Shown piece after piece: positions 1 to 8,822 of a DNA stretch of 35,269 nucleotides (position 1 is the first letter of the stretch; the number at the start of each line of letters is the position of its first letter). The position numbers and the translations under genes were made by a program. The stretch comes from Clostridiales bacterium (GTDB taxonomy: Bacteria; Bacillota; Clostridia; Caldicoprobacterales; DTU083): assembly GCA_012842605.1 (NCBI GenBank), contig DUSN01000031.1:1-35269 (forward strand). Direction: 5' to 3'. A model generated the notes under the pieces. The model saw nothing but the letters and a program-made list of their open reading frames with translations. It searched no databases and was not told the origin of the DNA.

Positions 1-2481
1 AGATCTATACTTCTCTATTTTTTCACTTATTTTGGCAATATGCTCTTTGAATCTATTTTTATCATTGCCATAGAAACACTGTATGTTATTTTCATATGCA
101 ACATGAAGAAACGCAGGATAAAGATATGGATGGATACTCAAAGTTTTTCCGTCTAACTTCGACCATTCCTGAAGTTTTATAACAGCCAATGTTACAATTT
201 GTCTTGAGGCATCATCATCTGCAGCACGTGACATATCTTTAGCTAAAACTGCAGCTCTTTGTCTGCTATCAGAGAATAACAACACCTTCTTTCCGCCATT
301 CGGGAATTGTTTAAGTTTTTTCGGATCATGTATTAATTCAGGCTGGACAATCAATTGTTCTTTAACAATATTATAAAAAGGTTCATTTCCCTTGGTCCTG
401 AAATCAGACAAACTATAATATCTTAATCCTCTTTCGCATTTCGGGCATTCAATGAATGTCTGTTGATTAGGTTTACTTTCCATGTGTTTAAAGCTATGTG
501 CAACTTTAATAAATCCTTCTTTGCCGGCATATATGTCATTATCGTAGTACACAAAACCTGTTTGTGAATCCAACCAACCTATTTTTATATTCTTCGATGC
601 TCTAATATGCTGATCCTTTGGTACGATATACAAATGAACTTCTTTCAGTTCTTCTTTATAAACATTACCAGGATTATTCCATGCATATTTTTTACAATTC
701 CCATCAGCCTTCATAAAAACTTTAAAAAACAAGGCACCGCAACGTCTGTCATTTACAAGCTCATATATCTGTCCACCGCATTCACATTCTTTAATCATGT
801 CATTACAATATATTTTACCGAGCGTTATCCCGTCTCCGCTAATTTTATATTTACATAAAGGATTACTGCAAGCATACAACCCTGTTAAACCTCTAAAAAA
901 CATATGAAGTCGAGCAGGGAATAAAACTCTTCCCTCCTTGTTCCTTGCCAAAGGAGCTATAGCAAGCATTATTTGAGCAGCTTCTATGGCTTTTTCCATG
1001 GGTGCATCAGGGAAACACTCTGCAGCGATTTCTTGCAATTCAACCGGCTTATCACGGCATAGATTTATCATCGATATAAATTGCGTATATTTAGTTAGAT
1101 TATTATATAGCCATTCTTCTGCCTCAGACAAAGACTTAAGTACTACAATTTCTCCGCATACCTTATCTGCAAAATTGCATATTGCTCTAATTTTTGTTTC
1201 ATCATCTGATAAAAAGGCATCTGCATCAAGTGTCATCAGTTTCTCTAAAGGAATATTTCTGAGACAATCTTTTTTTATATTTTCAGTGTAGCCGGATATT
1301 ATCTTAAAATTACCTTTTGGAGAATTTTGGGCAGTGAAATCACAAACAAATTTATAAATGTTATTTTCATCTTTTTCAGTATTATGTGGTATGCTTGCGC
1401 TTGTTAATATAAATCTAATCCTTTCTATGCCTATACCAAGATGGTACATTAACCTTCTTAGCAACAAAGCTACTTCACCACCTGAAGCTCCTTTATACAT
1501 ATGCGCTTCGTCAATTATTATAAGCAGCTTGTTGGTTACATTACTGTCAAGCCAGTCTCTTGTACTCTTCCAAATTCCTTGCTCTATTGGCCTTAGCAAC
1601 ATATACTCGAGCATGGAATAATTTGTTATCAATATATCAGGGCATGTTTCCTGCATTTCAAAACGTGTCAGTAATTCAGCATCATTTTCATCTGTTATAT
1701 GATTTCCAGTCTTTAAAGATTCAATATACGAGCTAAGTTTAGCTTTTGCAGGGTATCTACCTATTTTCTTTAGCTTGTCTATTTCTTCTGATTCTCTGTT
1801 TGCTATAGCTTTTTCAAGTGTATTGGCTAAACTTCTATCCTGTTTTTTATTTATATCCTTTTGTCCAGGATACGGCGTTCTACCAGTATACATGCCAAAT
1901 TGCGGAATACGAGAAGCATTATTCTTTGAGTTTTTGCGGAATATTTCTCTAAATTTTCCCTCCTGATATCCCATTATTTTTCTTAGTCTTCCAATTTGGT
2001 CAGAAACAAGTGCATTCATCGGATATAATAGCAGCGCTCTTACGCCTCTCATCTTCCAAGACTCAGGATGCATCAGAGACTCTTCAAAAAGACTCGATAT
2101 CATAGGCCACATGAAACACTCTGTTTTACCTGACCCAGTACCTGTCGTAACAAATAAGTTTTTTCCTTTATAGAAATGCTCGAGTGCCTCTATTTGATGT
2201 TTATATGGATTGCGATATACTCCGAGGTTATTTGCTGCCATATCAATTAAAAATTCTTTAATATGCTGTGGAATATCTGATTTCTCAATACCATTTTCCT
2301 CTGTTATATATGCAGGATTAGCCTCAATATATGGTGTTCTAAATAAATTACCTTCTTCTGTTAATAACTGTTCACAAGCTTTCAATAATAAATCATTCTC
2401 TCCTAAATATTGTGCCCTTATGTATTCAATTAATCTATTCCTCAGCGCTGTATGTATACTTTCCACTCCAAATCTGTTCAT
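1..2481 (-). CDS. DEAD/DEAH superfamily 2 helicase, DISARM/Druantia-like (3' end outside window)
   Basis: The reading frame is open for 827 codons from the ATG at 2481 to the window edge, so the C-terminus is missing. Visible motifs: Walker A TGTGSGKTE (about residues 113-121), motif Ia LLLYPMNALVSDQ, Walker B DEAH (324-327) followed by MYKGASGGEVALLLRRL, and motif III TSAS (360-363). A cysteine cluster (C538, C543, C559, C566, C568, C581) and a CPKC pair (679-682) follow. The second RecA lobe begins at KKVLLFSDSRQRAA (about 732-745). This arrangement is that of the large COG1205-type helicases often followed by DUF1998, as in DISARM DrmA and Druantia DruE. It should be an ATP-driven nucleic-acid translocase in the cytoplasm. 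The start directly follows the TAA of the upstream gene and has a strong GGAGGAGG site inside that gene, so the two are translationally coupled. Which defence family it belongs to cannot be decided by eye. Confidence 0.88.
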   Translation of the reverse strand, partial: MNRFGVESIHTALRNRLIEYIRAQYLGENDLLLKACEQLLTEEGNLFRTPYIEANPAYITEENGIEKSDIPQHIKEFLIDMAANNLGVYRNPYKHQIEALEHFYKGKNLFVTTGTGSGKTECFMWPMISSLFEESLMHPESWKMRGVRALLLYPMNALVSDQIGRLRKIMGYQEGKFREIFRKNSKNNASRIPQFGMYTGRTPYPGQKDINKKQDRSLANTLEKAIANRESEEIDKLKKIGRYPAKAKLSSYIESLKTGNHITDENDAELLTRFEMQETCPDILITNYSMLEYMLLRPIEQGIWKSTRDWLDSNVTNKLLIIIDEAHMYKGASGGEVALLLRRLMYHLGIGIERIRFILTSASIPHNTEKDENNIYKFVCDFTAQNSPKGNFKIISGYTENIKKDCLRNIPLEKLMTLDADAFLSDDETKIRAICNFADKVCGEIVVLKSLSEAEEWLYNNLTKYTQFISMINLCRDKPVELQEIAAECFPDAPMEKAIEAAQIMLAIAPLARNKEGRVLFPARLHMFFRGLTGLYACSNPLCKYKISGDGITLGKIYCNDMIKECECGGQIYELVNDRRCGALFFKVFMKADGNCKKYAWNNPGNVYKEELKEVHLYIVPKDQHIRASKNIKIGWLDSQTGFVYYDNDIYAGKEGFIKVAHSFKHMESKPNQQTFIECPKCERGLRYYSLSDFRTKGNEPFYNIVKEQLIVQPELIHDPKKLKQFPNGGKKVLLFSDSRQRAAVLAKDMSRAADDDASRQIVTLAVIKLQEWSKLDGKTLSIHPYLYPAFLHVAYENNIQCFYGNDKNRFKEHIAKISEKIEKYRS

Positions 2482-3504
2482 TTAAACCTCCTCCACTTCA
2501 ATACACAAATTTCCCAATATTTTCTTAATCACGTTAATTACTTCAAGTGGAATATAGTAATTATATACATCTTCAATAAAGTTTACAGGCCATGAGAGTA
2601 CCCTTAAAAGCATCATCTCTCTTTCAGGAAGCTTGCTGAATAATCTTAAGACAGCTACATCCGAATGCATCTTAAGTTTAGCTTTCATATTTGACCCGTT
2701 GTTACCTTTAAGCCCATACATGAACCGTCTAACTTCCTTTTCATTCACAATATGATCTGGAAATTTGGAAGTATATAACTGACCTTCTTCGAATTTTACC
2801 AATCCATAATCTAAGAGACTATTCTTGTAAATAGTTATTGTATCTTGAGTCCATGTATTTATCCAACTTTCGGAAAGAGAATTTTTACTTTTATATTCAA
2901 AAAATTGAGTATTCTCTGAAACACCCCCGGCACCCCATTTTATTTTTTTTATATAATCCTGAACAAATTTATCTGCCCTTTTATTTGGAACAAGGAACAT
3001 ATCAAAAAGAAGCGCAATATCTTCTTTCCTCACCTCTTTCATATATTTGTACGTCCCTAAACCTATCATTGGAGATACTTTTGAAACTCCCCTATATAAT
3101 GCAAGACCATCTTCTACTATAACCTTACGACATATCGGCAATATCAATGATGAATCAAGTCCTGCTGATACAAGATAACCCAAGAATTCATATATTTCCC
3201 TTATATACCTTATTACATCTGTGTAATCTGCAATATTATCAGTGAAAAACCAGTCTTGTGCTTGTGGATATATTTCCAGGAAGTTATTAAGAATTTTTGA
3301 ACATCGCCTATTTATATAGTTTTTGCTTACACCATATCTCGAAATATCTTCCTCAATGTTCTTATCACCAGTACAATATAATATCCAGCATCCGATAGCG
3401 GAGTATATCAAACGCGAATAATATGAACTTTCAGACTCACAGGAATATCTTCTGATTGCTAAATCCAATGACAATTGGTTAAAAAATTCCTGCACCATAT
3501 TCAT
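2482..3504 (-). CDS. Uncharacterised protein of helicase operon (340 aa)
   Basis: I do not recognise a family. The 340-residue protein is rich in predicted helix, has no signal peptide and no obvious catalytic motif. Scattered cysteines (for example in RRYSCESES, WILYCTGD and PICRK) do not form a metal-binding pattern. The last 80 residues (LFSKLPEREMMLLRVLSWP onward) could be a helical or winged-helix module, but that is a guess. Its ATG overlaps the TGA of the 693-codon gene upstream (ATGA), and its TAA abuts the helicase ATG, so it is made in step with both and probably acts in one complex with them. AT-rich composition matches the rest of the operon. It is likely a dedicated accessory subunit of the helicase. 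Confidence 0.8.
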   Translation of the reverse strand: MNMVQEFFNQLSLDLAIRRYSCESESSYYSRLIYSAIGCWILYCTGDKNIEEDISRYGVSKNYINRRCSKILNNFLEIYPQAQDWFFTDNIADYTDVIRYIREIYEFLGYLVSAGLDSSLILPICRKVIVEDGLALYRGVSKVSPMIGLGTYKYMKEVRKEDIALLFDMFLVPNKRADKFVQDYIKKIKWGAGGVSENTQFFEYKSKNSLSESWINTWTQDTITIYKNSLLDYGLVKFEEGQLYTSKFPDHIVNEKEVRRFMYGLKGNNGSNMKAKLKMHSDVAVLRLFSKLPEREMMLLRVLSWPVNFIEDVYNYYIPLEVINVIKKILGNLCIEVEEV

Positions 3505-5570
3505 TCAAACCACTTCCAAAGCATCATATTCTCTATTAATTTCAGTTCATTATTAGGTAGTTGCTGCACTCTAATAAACTCTTGCAGTTCTTCATGCTTG
3601 CCCCGTGCGATAAAGAATGGTATGAGTTCACATATAAGTAAAGTTGCTAAAGCCTTTCCGTTTAAGGCATCCCACATGGATAGGTATTCTGCACGTTGTT
3701 GTATATATATGGATGATAGAAGATCGACTTTCGAAAAATCTTTTAACACTTTCCTATAACGTAACAATTTTTCATCTGGGACTCTTATCAAAGACAATTC
3801 GTTGTTAACTTGTCCAAATTTATAATTCTCCCCCTTTACATCTTCACATATCAGATCCAGATCTATCAAATTCATAAAGTGCAATATACTCTTTGGAAGT
3901 AATGCGATATTTTCTTCAAAATCTACAGAAAACAGCAACAGTTTTTTATTCTTTTCTTTAATCAAAGGCAAATATACGTTCTCATCACAACCAAGCACTG
4001 CGTTTTCTATAAGGACAACTTCGCTTTTACTTTTATCAATAGCAAGTTTTAGTTCACCTGCATTTTTAAACGAAACAGGTAATGTGAGAATATCTGCCGG
4101 CAAAGCACAAACAACGGCTGATATAGCATTTGCAAAAGCTCTTGCATTAAAGCCAATAATCAGCAAAGGTCTGCCTGAAAGAATACTGCATGCGACAAAC
4201 TGTGCTGCAAACTCTTTATATTGTGCCATTACCCCAACCTGCTTGAAATTTTCTTCTATCAGATAAAGCAAGTCATTTATGTCTTCAACCATTTCATAAC
4301 CTTGATCGTTATTCAACTTTGAAACAAATCGATATATAGAAGGATCAGAATAATTGGTTAATCCAACAGAGCCCTGATACACCGTGATTTCAGCAAGAAA
4401 GTCTGCTACTTCTTCACGAGCACTGATTATCTTTCTTTCAAAAGATTTCTGGAACGCGGATATTTGCTTTTCAAGTTCATTTTTTGTGATATGAAGATTG
4501 GTAACAGTCTTTTCGATTAATTGTTTTTCCTTACATATCCTTTTATACTCACTCAATGTATTTTCCAATTCCTGTGCTTTATTCTTCAAGTCAATTTCAA
4601 TCCTGATACATTCTTCATACTTTTCAGATAGCCATTCTTTCCGAATATGTTGGGTATACTTTTCCCTGAGAGTAGGAATATTCTCAACCATCGCAGTTAG
4701 AATCTGATTAGCACGATTATTGTCAGTAAGAAATGAATTAATTATAGTTTCTAATTCTACTATCATTTCATTTATATTACCATCATAATATCCAAGTTTC
4801 GTAAAAAAAGCATTGATTTCATCCTTGTTTTTAATAAAATCCAACAAATACTCTTTAGCAATATTGCGGTCCTTCCTTGATGCATTATGAAATTTAACGT
4901 AAGTATTAAAAAATAATATTAGTTGTTCCTCAAAAGTTTTTAACGATAAAACTTCAAAATCCTTCGGTAATTCGGTAAATTTATAAAAAGCAGTGCTTGT
5001 CTGGTATTTTTGTAAAATTGCATTTATCCTTCTATCATCAACAAAAATAAAATCATTTTTTAAAATTTCAAAGCATTTTACTGTATCTACATTCTCGGGC
5101 AGCTTTGCTTTATTCTCTAAAATTATTAAATCTTTTTTCAATAGGTAAATAACACGGAAAGTATGTTTACCTTCCCATACTTTGAGCAAAAAACTATCCG
5201 GCAAATTTAACGGTACAGTAAAGCCATTTCTTAAAAGCTTTACAACATCACTTTTATCCCATACTTCCAAACTGGTTTCTGGTGATTGAACCAAACACCA
5301 AAAAGGTATTGTTGTTTTATATGATATCTGTTTGCTAGGTTCATTTTCTCTTGGTTTCCATCTCCAAATACATAATTCTCCTGCTTTTATTTTACTAGGC
5401 GCTACACTGATTGTAGGTGCAGCGCAAATCGAATGCCTAATATTATTAGGAATATCGGTCTTGTCAATCGGAAAAGGCACTAATGAACTATTAACATAAT
5501 CTGCAATCCTAAGCAAATATGCGCTTTTAGAATTTTCTACTGTTAAGCATAAAGAGTTATTCTCTTCCAT
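3501..5570 (-). CDS. Coiled-coil protein with degenerate P-loop-like C-terminal domain
   Basis: About 689 residues and no family I can name. The N-terminal 250 residues look globular. A long charged heptad-rich stretch (about residues 310-400) predicts a coiled coil. After it come hydrophobic strands resembling an AAA-type core without its catalytic residues: RPLLIIGFNARAFANAIS sits where a Walker A would be but lacks GxxxxGK[ST]; SEVVLIENAV resembles Walker B; KKLLLFSVDFEENIALLP resembles a sensor strand. That reading is inference. Start choice: a GTG at 5582 gives four more residues but has the GGGAG site touching it; GTG 5573 or ATG 5570 are better spaced, and I used the ATG. The gene starts just after the stop of the 532-codon gene and overlaps the next gene by ATGA. 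It is probably a structural or regulatory partner of the helicase. Confidence 0.8.
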   Translation of the reverse strand: MEENNSLCLTVENSKSAYLLRIADYVNSSLVPFPIDKTDIPNNIRHSICAAPTISVAPSKIKAGELCIWRWKPRENEPSKQISYKTTIPFWCLVQSPETSLEVWDKSDVVKLLRNGFTVPLNLPDSFLLKVWEGKHTFRVIYLLKKDLIILENKAKLPENVDTVKCFEILKNDFIFVDDRRINAILQKYQTSTAFYKFTELPKDFEVLSLKTFEEQLILFFNTYVKFHNASRKDRNIAKEYLLDFIKNKDEINAFFTKLGYYDGNINEMIVELETIINSFLTDNNRANQILTAMVENIPTLREKYTQHIRKEWLSEKYEECIRIEIDLKNKAQELENTLSEYKRICKEKQLIEKTVTNLHITKNELEKQISAFQKSFERKIISAREEVADFLAEITVYQGSVGLTNYSDPSIYRFVSKLNNDQGYEMVEDINDLLYLIEENFKQVGVMAQYKEFAAQFVACSILSGRPLLIIGFNARAFANAISAVVCALPADILTLPVSFKNAGELKLAIDKSKSEVVLIENAVLGCDENVYLPLIKEKNKKLLLFSVDFEENIALLPKSILHFMNLIDLDLICEDVKGENYKFGQVNNELSLIRVPDEKLLRYRKVLKDFSKVDLLSSIYIQQRAEYLSMWDALNGKALATLLICELIPFFIARGKHEELQEFIRVQQLPNNELKLIENMMLWKWFE

Positions 5571-5587
5571 CACTTCAACCACGCTCC

Positions 5588-7177
5588 CTAGTCCCTTTGA
5601 AATATATTTCTCAAAATTCTATACATGGCTGTTTTATTTATGTAACCTGTCTTAATAGCTTTTTTAACATAATCATAAAGGATAGGACTGTCAATTAACC
5701 TTGGAAGTATGTATTTGAAGCTAATGGGAGTCAAAACTTCGTTTCCAATATAATATGGCAGCTCTTTAGTCAAACTTTTTTCTAACTCTTTATTTTCATC
5801 TTTAGTAATTCTTTTAAATTTTAATTCAAAAACCAGATCTAATCCGTGAAAAACCTTAATTATATTTCCATACTTGATGTTATCCAACCAAATACTACCA
5901 TTGACATATCTTAAATACTCCAAATCATCAATGTAATAAACATATATAGTGCATTTAAATTTGCTTTTAACTCTGATTCTATTCTTATATGGCAACTCTG
6001 TATATTCACCGGTTGTGTATGTCTTAAATTTATCGTCCTCAGCAATTACTTCACTATTATATATCATTTCTTCACTTTCTCTTGCTACTATTGCAAAAGT
6101 AAATATATTGTTCAACCTGCCTATAGAAACAAGCCTCTCTATTTCATCAATTTGTAAAGAAGCAATAGCTCTTTTTTCATCTAAATTTTCAATCATTGCT
6201 GGTTTTTCAGGATAAATAAACAAATTTTTCTCTGATTGTTGTGACGTTTTGAGAAGAAACCTTGCTGTTTGATTATATTCATAAATATATAATTGCTCTT
6301 TCCTATTGCAAGGAGGCCATAAGGGGATCAGATCCGGGGTATCATATGCTAAAAGAACACCATAATGGTCCAAGCAAAAACTTCTGTTTCGTTGTGTTAT
6401 TACTGTAAATCCTATTACATATACACTAAAAGTCGACTTTTCCCAAATATCATTTATCAAATTGATTTCTCCAACTTTGTAGCTTACTACTCCATCAATA
6501 AACTCAGCTGGGTCATATTTACATACAAAATAATAATTTGATCCCACAGTAATTGTTTCCGATCTTCGTACTTTCATGCCGCCATATTCATTGTACTTAA
6601 AAAATGACCCTTTACTTTCAATACCTTCTATTTCACCAGCCCATTTTTTTAAGATTTCAGTCGGGGGTTTTTTGCCACTAAATTCTAATTGATATTTATT
6701 ACTTACTTTATCTATTTGAACAAAAGAAGTAGTATCACTTGAAAATGATTCTTCGTTTATATATTTGGTAGTAATCTTCATTCCTTTACCAGTACAAATT
6801 GTCAAGAACAACTTATTAACAACAGCAGCATCAATTGTTTGCTTACTTATTGGGTAGAATCCAATGCTAATACAAAAGCTACCGTCTATTTTTAGTAAAT
6901 ATAGAGGTAAACCTGCTCTTTCATATGGTGTATAAGTCTGGCTACTGTTTACTCTTTTTACATATATTTCGCATTTTCTTGTTCCATCAGATTTTTCGTG
7001 CATAAAATAAGAATTTTTTTTTTTACAATAAACAAAAGCTACATATTCACAGCAGTCGGGACAAAGAAACATCTTCTTCTTGACAGATACAGTATGCTTA
7101 AGTTTTTTTTCTAATTCATCAACTGAAACCAGTTGTACTTGCCCAAGCTCATCTATTTTTCTTGCTTCGCGAAACAT
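5588..7177 (-). CDS. Zinc-ribbon protein, CoiA-like N-terminus, first gene of helicase operon
   Basis: About 529 residues. The N-terminus carries FLCPDCCEYVAFVYC followed by YFMHEKSDGTRKC; counted from the upstream GTG the candidate zinc ligands are C42, C45 (or C46), H63 and C72. CPxC, then a His about 20 residues later and a further Cys, resembles the start of CoiA-like competence and nuclease-like proteins (CPxC...HFxH...C). I see no clear nuclease motif further on, and the rest (strand-rich, IRVKSKFKCTIYVYY near the end) is unassigned. Start: GTG at 7186 would add three residues; the ATG at 7177 with GGGTGG before it is preferred. It is the promoter-proximal gene, 17 bp before its downstream partner, so it is likely made in the highest amount. 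A nucleic-acid recognition role is inference. Confidence 0.78.
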   Translation of the reverse strand: MFREARKIDELGQVQLVSVDELEKKLKHTVSVKKKMFLCPDCCEYVAFVYCKKKNSYFMHEKSDGTRKCEIYVKRVNSSQTYTPYERAGLPLYLLKIDGSFCISIGFYPISKQTIDAAVVNKLFLTICTGKGMKITTKYINEESFSSDTTSFVQIDKVSNKYQLEFSGKKPPTEILKKWAGEIEGIESKGSFFKYNEYGGMKVRRSETITVGSNYYFVCKYDPAEFIDGVVSYKVGEINLINDIWEKSTFSVYVIGFTVITQRNRSFCLDHYGVLLAYDTPDLIPLWPPCNRKEQLYIYEYNQTARFLLKTSQQSEKNLFIYPEKPAMIENLDEKRAIASLQIDEIERLVSIGRLNNIFTFAIVARESEEMIYNSEVIAEDDKFKTYTTGEYTELPYKNRIRVKSKFKCTIYVYYIDDLEYLRYVNGSIWLDNIKYGNIIKVFHGLDLVFELKFKRITKDENKELEKSLTKELPYYIGNEVLTPISFKYILPRLIDSPILYDYVKKAIKTGYINKTAMYRILRNIFQRD

Positions 7178-7237
7178 TAACCCCACCCAACAAAGATTTT
7201 TAGCATTTCATTAAAATATTAATGATATCAAATGTTC

Positions 7238-7474
7238 TCATCTTTTCTTTTTAAATTTAATCCATCTCCCAACCAGCAATACTCCTGTAACGCTTACCAC
7301 AGCCATCAACATTAGTATCCATATAAATATATCATCCTACCCAGTATATGGCAACGCTACCTACTGTATAGCCACAGTCAAGCTATGCGTTACGCCATTT
7401 ACCGTAAAGGTTATGATAGGCGTTCCTGGCTTGATCACAGTAAATATTTTCCTTATTTTTAATATTCTACACAA
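7238..7474 (-). pseudogene. LPXTG sorting-signal remnant of a surface protein, with in-frame TAG codons
   Basis: One reading frame on the minus strand gives a complete cell-wall sorting signal: VALPYTG (TTG at 7352-7354 through GGG at 7340-7342), a hydrophobic segment (FIWILMLMAVVSVTGVLLVG) and a basic tail RWIKFKKKR ending at TGA 7238-7240. The same frame has TAG at 7361-7363, just before VALPYTG, and TAG at 7337-7339, just after it. Upstream the frame reads KPGTPIITFTVNGVTHSLTV and meets another TAG at 7475-7477. There is no start codon with a ribosome site and no body of a surface protein. The simplest reading is a decayed 3' end of a sortase-anchored adhesin. Confidence 0.7.
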
Positions 7475-7543
7475 CTATAAAAAAACCTTTATTATTCAAC
7501 AAAAATCAATAATCCAACCATACTATTTAATAATACTTATTCT

Positions 7544-7652
7544 TTCATTGACAAAATTCATTAAGCTATATCATGTTTCTTAGAAAAGCCTGCATTCCTC
7601 AGAGCTTAACTGTGCGATTTTGTTTCGTCAGTCAATGCAACAGCATTTCTTG
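7544..7652 (-). pseudogene. Decayed partial copy of the SEC-C gene
   Basis: This stretch matches 9303-9416, inside the intact SEC-C gene, at roughly 85-90% by eye. The segment encodes the part just after the SEC-C motif (around [19 protein letters not shown]). Relative to the intact gene it has lost one base in the run TGTGCGATT (7612-7620 versus TGTGCTGATT), so its frame is broken. It lies between the LPXTG remnant and the beta-propeller gene. It is either the remains of a tandem duplication or of a second family member lost by recombination. Confidence 0.8.
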
Positions 7653-7665
7653 CTATCATTTTTTG

Positions 7666-8547
7666 CTAAACTTGTGCTAAATTGATCTGACCATCCCTAA
7701 TAATATCATCAATAGTAAATATTGCTACATGGGGAATATTTCTATCAGCAAGATAAATAAAACCATCATCAAAGAATAAGGTACCAAAGGACCTTGCCTC
7801 TATAACCAGCTTTAAATTATTAATATCCCAAATTTTAATTAAGTTATTAGCCACACAAACAAGATATTCATCGGTCATGATCGCACGTCCCAAAGAACAT
7901 CCGGCATTCTTAACCTGATGCAATATTGCTCCGTTGCTTTTATCCCATATAATAATGGAATTATCAGCAGATACCGAAACAATATATTCCTTAAAAGAAT
8001 ATATGTAATGAATATTTCCTTTTTGGCCTGAAAAAACGGTGGCTGCCGAAAGAGTTGATTTGTCAAAAGCGTAGATGTTTTTATCAACAACTCCGAAATA
8101 TATCATGCTTTCATCCTGGTCCAATGCCCATATACTTCCTTTATCTTTATTTAAATACCTGACATTTTCATAGTCATGTTTATCTATAACAACGAGCCCG
8201 CTATTCCGCATGGGAAAATAAATATGATTCTCATCAACTAGAATTGTTCCAAGGTCAAAATCTGAACTGTTGTCTGATCCAAATTGTTTTTGATATATTA
8301 CCTCAGTCCCTTTTTTATCCATCACGTGGAAGAAGTATATACTGCTGAAATAGATATTTCTCTCATCTACGCATAACAGCGCACCCTTGTTCAAATTATC
8401 ATTTGGAGGAACAGTAAAACAAGAGAGGAGTTCTTTTGTTTTTTTATCCCATCTATAAATACTTTTGGCTAATGATGTATAAATAGAATCCTGGTCAAAA
8501 CACATTCTATGTACCCGGGCATTAAATAAATTGCTTTGCTTCTCCAT
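7666..8547 (-). CDS. WD40/PQQ-like beta-propeller protein
   Basis: This 293-residue protein is built of repeated blade-like units of about 40 residues. Examples are KSIYRWDKKTKELLSCF, NSGLVVIDKHDYENVRYL, KNIYAFDKSTLSAATVF, SIIIWDKSNGAILHQV and LIKIWDINNLKLVIEAR. The W/F-D-K/I pattern at blade ends is typical of WD40 or quinoprotein-like propellers, giving about six or seven blades. No signal peptide or membrane segment is seen, so it is probably a cytoplasmic protein-binding scaffold; no partner can be named. The ATG at 8547 has GGAGG ten bases upstream. The gene begins inside the end of a frameshifted remnant (8560-8815), so it may have lost an N-terminal portion or been a separate downstream gene. 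Confidence 0.75.
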   Translation of the reverse strand: MEKQSNLFNARVHRMCFDQDSIYTSLAKSIYRWDKKTKELLSCFTVPPNDNLNKGALLCVDERNIYFSSIYFFHVMDKKGTEVIYQKQFGSDNSSDFDLGTILVDENHIYFPMRNSGLVVIDKHDYENVRYLNKDKGSIWALDQDESMIYFGVVDKNIYAFDKSTLSAATVFSGQKGNIHYIYSFKEYIVSVSADNSIIIWDKSNGAILHQVKNAGCSLGRAIMTDEYLVCVANNLIKIWDINNLKLVIEARSFGTLFFDDGFIYLADRNIPHVAIFTIDDIIRDGQINLAQV

Positions 8548-8559
8548 TATTTAACAGCC

Positions 8560-8815
8560 TCCTTGCCTCCAGCCATTCATCCATGGCATTGTTTTCGCTG
8601 TCATATCCACGGGCAACGTAACTTATGGAATTAAGATGTCCTTGATTTATAGTGCTTCCCTATCCAGGCCAATCGCTGTTTAGTCCACTCGTCACGTTCC
8701 TTTAAGGCTTCATTGTCAAGAAGTAGAGCAATCTTCGATTCATCCTCAAGGTAACTGAAACTTTCACAGAAAAATAGCTAAGAATTGTTTCAGTACCAGA
8801 AAGGAAATCGTCGTT
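8560..8815 (-). pseudogene. Frameshifted remnant of an unknown gene
   Basis: Three minus-strand pieces in successive frames read like parts of one protein: DDFLSGTETILSYF, then CESFSYLEDESKIALLLDNE and onward to KQRLAWIGKHY, then INQGHLNSISYVARGYDSEN and onward to WLEARRLLNN. Two frameshifts or small indels would separate them. There is no intact start, and the family is not recognised. The last piece runs into the start of the beta-propeller gene. It sits directly downstream of the SEC-C gene stop, so it may have been a C-terminal partner or the next gene in that operon. Confidence 0.5.
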
Positions 8816-8822
8816 ATATATT

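Noticed and set aside
1..7177. Calling the left operon DISARM or Druantia
   Set aside because: The helicase type fits both, but no methyltransferase, DUF1998-only protein, PLD nuclease or DruA/DruH-like partner is seen, and the helicase C-terminus is outside the window.
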